From: Candidatus Levyibacteriota bacterium | GTDB lineage: Bacteria; Patescibacteriota; Microgenomatia; Levybacterales; UBA12049 | Length of the DNA stretch: 26,087 bases | Reading direction: 5' to 3' | NCBI GenBank assembly: GCA_023245515.1 | Contig: JAHFKE010000005.1 | Span: forward strand, 1 to 26,087 | Notes under the pieces: generated by a model | What the model saw: the letters and a program-made list of their open reading frames with translations, nothing else | Database searches by the model: none | Told to the model about the DNA's origin: nothing | Shown: positions 22,303-26,087 of the stretch, in pieces | How positions within the stretch are numbered: the stretch's first letter is position 1 | Layout of the letters: every line of letters begins with the position of its first letter | Translations under genes and position numbers: made by a program

Positions 22303-23742
22303 TTATCTTTGTGGAGCAAATACGACTTCTTCTCTTCTTTTACCTATATCCATAGGATATTCACCTGTAAAGCAGGATAGATTAAGATTCTCCCTAGGAA
22401 TACCTATGGCATCTACCATTCCGTCTACGGAGAGAAATTGCAGCGAGTCGGCACCGAACTCCTGTCGCATTTCTTCAACATTCTTAAGAAAAGCGATCAA
22501 ATCTTTTTGATTTGGTGTGTTGATGCCAAAGAAATCAGGAAACAGTATCTCAGGAGAGCTGATTCGTATATGAATTTTGTCTACCCCTGCCCCACGCAGA
22601 AGCCTCGTGGATCTTTTTAATGTTTTACCTCTGACGGCTGAATCTTCAACAAGGATTATTTTTTTGCCTCTTACTACTTCTGGCATAGGATTTAATTTTC
22701 TGGCAATAGCTGTATCTATTTCTGCACCGGGCTTTATGAAAGTTCTCCCGCTATAGCGATTACTTACGAAGCCTGCCCGGTAAGGAATGCCGCTTGCTCG
22801 GGCATAGCCTATGGCAGCGGGAGTTCCGGAGTCGGGTACTGAAATGACCATATCTGCATCAACTCTTGTTTTTTCTTCCTGGAAAAGTTTTGCTCCCATC
22901 CGTTCACGTACTGTTTGAATGGTTTGACCCTTCAGGATACTGTCCGGCCTTGCGAAATAGAGATATTCAAATGGGTCGATCTTTTCCTGCCCCTCTGCAA
23001 ACTGGATAGAGCGCAACTGTCCATTTTCTACGACGATCATTTCGCCCGGTCTTACTTCCCGTATGGTTTGGGCGCCGATCACATCAAGAGCGCATGTTTC
23101 TGAGGAAAAAACAGTAGCCTTTCCATCTTTTCTTTCAAGCTCTCCCATCACAAGAGGGCGTATGCCGTGTGGGCCACGTGCTGCCACCAATTTCCCTTTA
23201 CGGTCCATGGCGAGAAGAGAGTATGCACTATCAGCTATTGCTTTCGTTATGATAACGGCATCTTCTACTGATGCACCATTTCTGACGTGATAGTCTATGA
23301 GAGCATGTTCCATCTCGGTATCGTTATCGCGTGGACTGAATCTGCCTATCTGCCTGAGTCTGTTCTCAAGGGCTGTAGTATCGGGGTTATTGCCATTTAC
23401 TGCAATTGCAATCGTAGGCCTCCTTCTTAATATGCCCTTTCGTCTTACTTGCGTAATAGGCCCGAGGTGGTCGTCGGATTCAGAGCTTCCTTCGGATGTG
23501 CCATAACGATTGTGCCCCACGGCCGTGTCTCCACGCAGTGTATTCCAAGGGTCACTTGCATAGACTGCATTGACCAGTCCTTTGCCTTTATGGGTGCGCA
23601 TCTTGCGACCGTCAGTACTTGTTATGCCTGATCCATCCTGTCCGCGGTGATTGAGAGCTGCTAGTCCAATTGAGGTGATATATGCCGCATCCTGATGTCC
23701 TGAGACTCCAAAAACCGCACATTTTTCTTTCAGTCCTGCCAT
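22303..23742 (-). CDS. purF: amidophosphoribosyltransferase PurF
   Basis: First committed step of purine synthesis: PRPP plus glutamine gives phosphoribosylamine. The 479-residue protein starts MAGLKEKCAVFGVSG; C8 matches the N-terminal nucleophile after a short propeptide that must be cleaved. The glutaminase domain shows ALNHRGQDGSG; the phosphoribosyltransferase domain shows VPDSGTPAAIGYA and IILVEDSAVRGKTLKRS (PRPP loop). Of the four cysteines that hold the Fe-S cluster in the Bacillus enzyme, two appear kept (SSETCALDVIGA, SCFTGEYP) and two replaced (PDFFGI; Asn before LSCFTG). No other pur genes are in this window. The start is set by the promoter. Confidence 0.95.
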   Translation of the reverse strand: MAGLKEKCAVFGVSGHQDAAYITSIGLAALNHRGQDGSGITSTDGRKMRTHKGKGLVNAVYASDPWNTLRGDTAVGHNRYGTSEGSSESDDHLGPITQVRRKGILRRRPTIAIAVNGNNPDTTALENRLRQIGRFSPRDNDTEMEHALIDYHVRNGASVEDAVIITKAIADSAYSLLAMDRKGKLVAARGPHGIRPLVMGELERKDGKATVFSSETCALDVIGAQTIREVRPGEMIVVENGQLRSIQFAEGQEKIDPFEYLYFARPDSILKGQTIQTVRERMGAKLFQEEKTRVDADMVISVPDSGTPAAIGYARASGIPYRAGFVSNRYSGRTFIKPGAEIDTAIARKLNPMPEVVRGKKIILVEDSAVRGKTLKRSTRLLRGAGVDKIHIRISSPEILFPDFFGINTPNQKDLIAFLKNVEEMRQEFGADSLQFLSVDGMVDAIGIPRENLNLSCFTGEYPMDIGKRREEVVFAPQR

Positions 23743-23751
23743 AGGATATCT

Positions 23752-23780
23752 ATTATATAGCATTAGGCCTATATTGTAAA
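23752..23780 (-). promoter_or_regulatory. promoter of purF
   Basis: On the minus strand TTTACA (23780-23775), an exact 17-base spacer and TATAAT (23757-23752), then 9 bases to the ATG at 23742, so the leader is about 2-3 bases. Confidence 0.65.
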
Positions 23781-23795
23781 ACGCAGTTTACTTAT

Positions 23796-23824
23796 TTGTA
23801 AGAAAGTGGTTAGATAGATATATA
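23796..23824 (+). promoter_or_regulatory. promoter of the DUF1761 gene
   Basis: TTGTAA (23796-23801), an exact 17-base spacer and TATATA (23819-23824). Transcription should start near 23831, leaving a leader of about 48 bases that contains the hairpin repeat at 23842-23866. Confidence 0.5.
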
Positions 23825-23841
23825 AAGTAAGAGTGAGGCTT

Positions 23842-23866
23842 GCCTCGCCGAAGCTTTAGCGAAGGC
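23842..23866. repeat. REP-like hairpin repeat in the DUF1761 leader
   Basis: GCCTCGC (23842-23848) pairs with GCG-AAGGC (23859-23866, one bulged A) around CGAAGCTTTA. The sequence is G+C-rich in an A+T-rich intergenic region. I recall closely similar short repeats between genes in CPR genomes, but one copy here cannot prove it. Confidence 0.45.
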
Positions 23867-23878
23867 GGGTGATTATGA

Positions 23879-24301
23879 ATGAATATTGAAGTAAATCTTT
23901 TTACACTTCTGGCTGCAGTTGTTGCCAGTATGCTTATTGGCTATCTGTGGTATTCGCCGATGCTTTTCGGGAAACCTTGGATGAAGCTGATGGGAATAAG
24001 TAAAGAGGACATGAAGGGTGCGAAAAAAGGAATGACAAAGATGTATACCTTGAGTGCTGTGGCAGCTTTCGTTACTGCCTATGTTCTTTTTCACGTATCT
24101 GTTATGTCTCAAAAATCTTTCGGCTACAGCCCTCTTGATGCCGGCTTGAGTTCGGCATTTTGGGTGTGGCTCGGATTCGTAGCGCCTGTGCAATTTACAG
24201 ATGTGCTATTTGGAGGCAAGAAGTTCCATCTCTTTGCTATAAATACCGGCTACCAATTAGCATCACTCTTGGTGATGGGAGTTGTTTTCGGTCTTTTATA
24301 A
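23879..24301 (+). CDS. DUF1761 membrane protein
   Basis: A 140-residue protein with about four membrane spans. GYLWYSPMLFGKPWMKLMG after the first helix is the hallmark of DUF1761; the other hydrophobic segments are VAAFVTAYVLFHV, FWVWLGFVAPVQFTDVLFGG and YQLASLLVMGVVFGLL. Function of the family is unknown. The start is the second of two closely spaced ATGs; the first (23875) meets a stop after four codons. There is no Shine-Dalgarno site. A strong terminator follows. Confidence 0.85.
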   Translation: MNIEVNLFTLLAAVVASMLIGYLWYSPMLFGKPWMKLMGISKEDMKGAKKGMTKMYTLSAVAAFVTAYVLFHVSVMSQKSFGYSPLDAGLSSAFWVWLGFVAPVQFTDVLFGGKKFHLFAINTGYQLASLLVMGVVFGLL

Positions 24302-24315
24302 TTTTTTACTAGTCT

Positions 24316-24347
24316 AAAAAGCTTACGGCCTATGTCGTAGGCTTTTT
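24316..24347 (+). terminator. rho-independent terminator after the DUF1761 gene
   Basis: AAAAAGCTTACG (24316-24327) pairs with CGTAGGCTTTTT (24336-24347), 12 pairs with one T-G wobble, loop of 8, ending in a five-T run. The A-run on the 5' side could let it work on both strands. Confidence 0.8.
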
Positions 24348-24375
24348 GCATTCTCGAATTCTATCGTAGCTCTGC

Positions 24376-24381
24376 TATAAT
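24376..24381 (+). promoter_or_regulatory. -10 box of the ABC transporter gene
   Basis: A perfect TATAAT, 11 bases before the ATG at 24393, giving a leader of about 4-5 bases. The -35 box is weak. Confidence 0.5.
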
Positions 24382-24392
24382 GCTTTTACCCC

Positions 24393-26087
24393 ATGTCTTC
24401 AGATGCACATATTAAACATGACAAGAATGATAAATTCAGTTGGTGGGATTTATTTCGGACACTTTGGTACTTTCTTAAAGGTGAAAGAACTCAGTTTGTT
24501 TTCTGGGTATTTACGCTCTTTGCCGTCTTCTTCTACTTTTTAGTTCCACCTTTTATTGTCGGTAAGATTATTGACTTTTTTACGCACTATCACAAGGGTG
24601 ACTCGCTTGGCATTTTCTACATCTATGTCGCTATTTTAGGCATCAGCCATATTCTTGTCTCTTTGGTACGACTCACTAGTAAGAATAAAGTGGCTGATTT
24701 GGGAGTACAAATGAGTTATAACGCTCGCATAGAAGGCTTTGAAAGACTTCTTGATTTCACTCTTGCGTGGCATGATAAAGAAAATACCGGCAACAAAGTG
24801 CAGAGGATTCAGAATGGGACCGCGGCGATTGTGAGCATGCTACAGTGCATGACCCATACAGGGTTTCAGACAATTGCTCAAATTGTTGGTGTCATAGCTA
24901 TATTCATATTTCTGGATCCTTTATTTTCTCTCCTGTCACTTGTTTATTTCGTGGTCTTCACCGCTATCAACGTCGGTTTTTATAAAAAGATGCTCCAAAT
25001 TAGAGATGATGCCAATAGGGCACAAGAAGCTGCGAGTGGAACATACTATGAGGGATTAAATAACGTCTTAACTATCAAAACTCTTGGTGTAAAAGATACC
25101 TTTAAGCAGAGCGTGAATAGTAGGGAGCGGCTTACGAAAGCTTTTAATCATAAAGCGATAAGTATAGGTACGGGTAAGTGGAAGATATTTCAGGTAGTAA
25201 ACGGGCTGTGTCTCGTTATTTATTTGCTTATGATGGGACATGGACTTGTTACGGGACTTATTACGGTTGGCGCGATATTTGTTTACTATACGTACATAAG
25301 TAAGCTTCTAGAGGCGGCGGGGGATAGTACCGGTATTTTTGAAGAGCTTATAAGCTATAAGGCCACGATTGCGCGGATGATGCCGATTTATTGGCAAAAA
25401 ATAGAAATAAAAGAGGGCAACTTGAGCTTTCCTAAAGACTGGAAGCAGATCGTAATTGAAAATGGGAACTTTGCCTATGCTATATCAGAAGGTGCAGGGG
25501 CTAATTTATTTGCTATTAAGGATCTTAATCTAGTGATCAAAAGGAATGAAAAAATAGGAGTAGTAGGGCATTCGGGTGGGGGTAAATCAACCTTGGCAAA
25601 ATTACTCTTGGGATTGTATGAACTCGAGAAAGGTGAATTTCGCGTGGATGGTGTTAGCTTCTATGATATGCGACATAACGAAATAACCCAGCATATAGCG
25701 ACAGTTCTTCAAGAATCTGAAATGTTCAATTTCTCGTTGCGGGAAAATATTACTTTAATGAGAGATATACGTCCTGAGCTTTTTGAAAAAGCGATAAAAA
25801 TTTCACAGTTGGAGTCTGTCGTGAAGAAATTGCCCGAAGGGCTGGAGACATTAATTGGCGAGAAAGGGTATAGGCTTTCAGGAGGAGAGAGGCAGAGGAT
25901 TGGGATAGCGCGTGCTATTTGTAAAGATCCGGAGATCCTCGTCCTTGATGAAGCAACTTCTGCTCTCGATAGTAAGACTGAGAGTCTTATCCAGGAGGCT
26001 TTGGAAAAGGACCTTGAGAAGAAAACAGTTATCAGTATTGCCCACAGAATTTCGACATTAAAGCATGTTGATAGAATTATCGTTTTT
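24393..26087 (+). CDS. ABC exporter, fused membrane and ATPase domains (3' end beyond the window)
   Basis: 565 codons are visible and the frame is still open at the edge. An N-terminal type I exporter membrane domain (spans such as FVFWVFTLFAVFFYFLVPPF and GVIAIFIFLDPLFSLLSLVY) is followed by an ATPase domain: Walker A GHSGGGKST (392-400), Q-loop VLQESEMF, signature LSGGERQR (495-502), Walker B ILVLDEATSALD (D519, E520) and H-loop AHRIST (H551). Only some 20-40 residues should be missing. It probably acts as a homodimer or with a partner half-transporter exporting lipid, peptide or drug; the substrate cannot be told. Its position after a terminator shows it starts a new transcription unit. 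Confidence 0.93.
   Translation, partial: MSSDAHIKHDKNDKFSWWDLFRTLWYFLKGERTQFVFWVFTLFAVFFYFLVPPFIVGKIIDFFTHYHKGDSLGIFYIYVAILGISHILVSLVRLTSKNKVADLGVQMSYNARIEGFERLLDFTLAWHDKENTGNKVQRIQNGTAAIVSMLQCMTHTGFQTIAQIVGVIAIFIFLDPLFSLLSLVYFVVFTAINVGFYKKMLQIRDDANRAQEAASGTYYEGLNNVLTIKTLGVKDTFKQSVNSRERLTKAFNHKAISIGTGKWKIFQVVNGLCLVIYLLMMGHGLVTGLITVGAIFVYYTYISKLLEAAGDSTGIFEELISYKATIARMMPIYWQKIEIKEGNLSFPKDWKQIVIENGNFAYAISEGAGANLFAIKDLNLVIKRNEKIGVVGHSGGGKSTLAKLLLGLYELEKGEFRVDGVSFYDMRHNEITQHIATVLQESEMFNFSLRENITLMRDIRPELFEKAIKISQLESVVKKLPEGLETLIGEKGYRLSGGERQRIGIARAICKDPEILVLDEATSALDSKTESLIQEALEKDLEKKTVISIAHRISTLKHVDRIIVF

Noticed and set aside
1..26087. CRISPR array, transposase, prophage or alternative genetic code
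   Set aside because: No regularly spaced repeats, no mobile-element or phage genes were found, and TGA codons occur as ordinary gene ends.

Overview
This 26 kb window reads as a chromosomal piece of a small-genome bacterium, most likely a member of the Candidate Phyla Radiation (Patescibacteria, perhaps Microgenomates-like). That placement is inferred from gene content, compact convergent and divergent packing, and many promoters whose -10 box lies only 6-7 bases before the start codon (leaderless mRNAs). TGA acts as a stop here (for example ends of the genes at 234, 2902 and 11581), so code 25 is not in use. No rRNA, tRNA, CRISPR array or transposase was seen.

Layout. 1-2447 (minus): the start of an unknown protein at the left edge and a class A penicillin-binding protein. 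2546-3600 (plus): a promoter, a structured leader, three small G+C-richer genes with strong Shine-Dalgarno sites, then a highly structured non-coding stretch. 3613-7034: msrB, a membrane-anchored PpiC/SurA-like foldase, uppP and a GH18 protein; with the PBP these form an envelope-related group. 7108-10568: a PfkB sugar kinase, class II fructose-bisphosphate aldolase and a Leu/Glu-dehydrogenase-family enzyme. 10658-11697: a second G+C-richer island with its own promoter, a folded leader, an actinobacterial-looking CPBP membrane protease and another structured RNA. 11790-12368: a DoxX-family membrane protein. 12433-17246 (minus): a tight four-gene operon of glycerate 2-kinase, split transketolase (N and C halves) and an FAD-linked 2-hydroxyacid dehydrogenase. 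17325-22298: a secreted unknown, an ATP-grasp enzyme with a repeat-like tail, a phospholipase D-type enzyme, a DedA/VTT membrane protein and a tandem cytidine-deaminase-like protein. 22303-26087: purF, a DUF1761 membrane protein, a terminator and a partial ABC exporter.

Main discovery candidate. The two G+C-rich islands differ from the rest in composition and in using Shine-Dalgarno-led translation. Each is followed by a similar three-way-junction element (3504-3582 and 11609-11697): a closing stem beginning G(T/A)ATTTGT and ending ACAAAT(A/T)C encloses two hairpins whose sequences differ while pairing is kept. Both islands also begin with a folded 5' leader. This looks like an RNA family, or a pair of transferred units, that I cannot name. 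A second theme is the consistent leaderless promoter layout, which corrects several start codons. A third is an operon that may revolve around glycerate and hydroxypyruvate.
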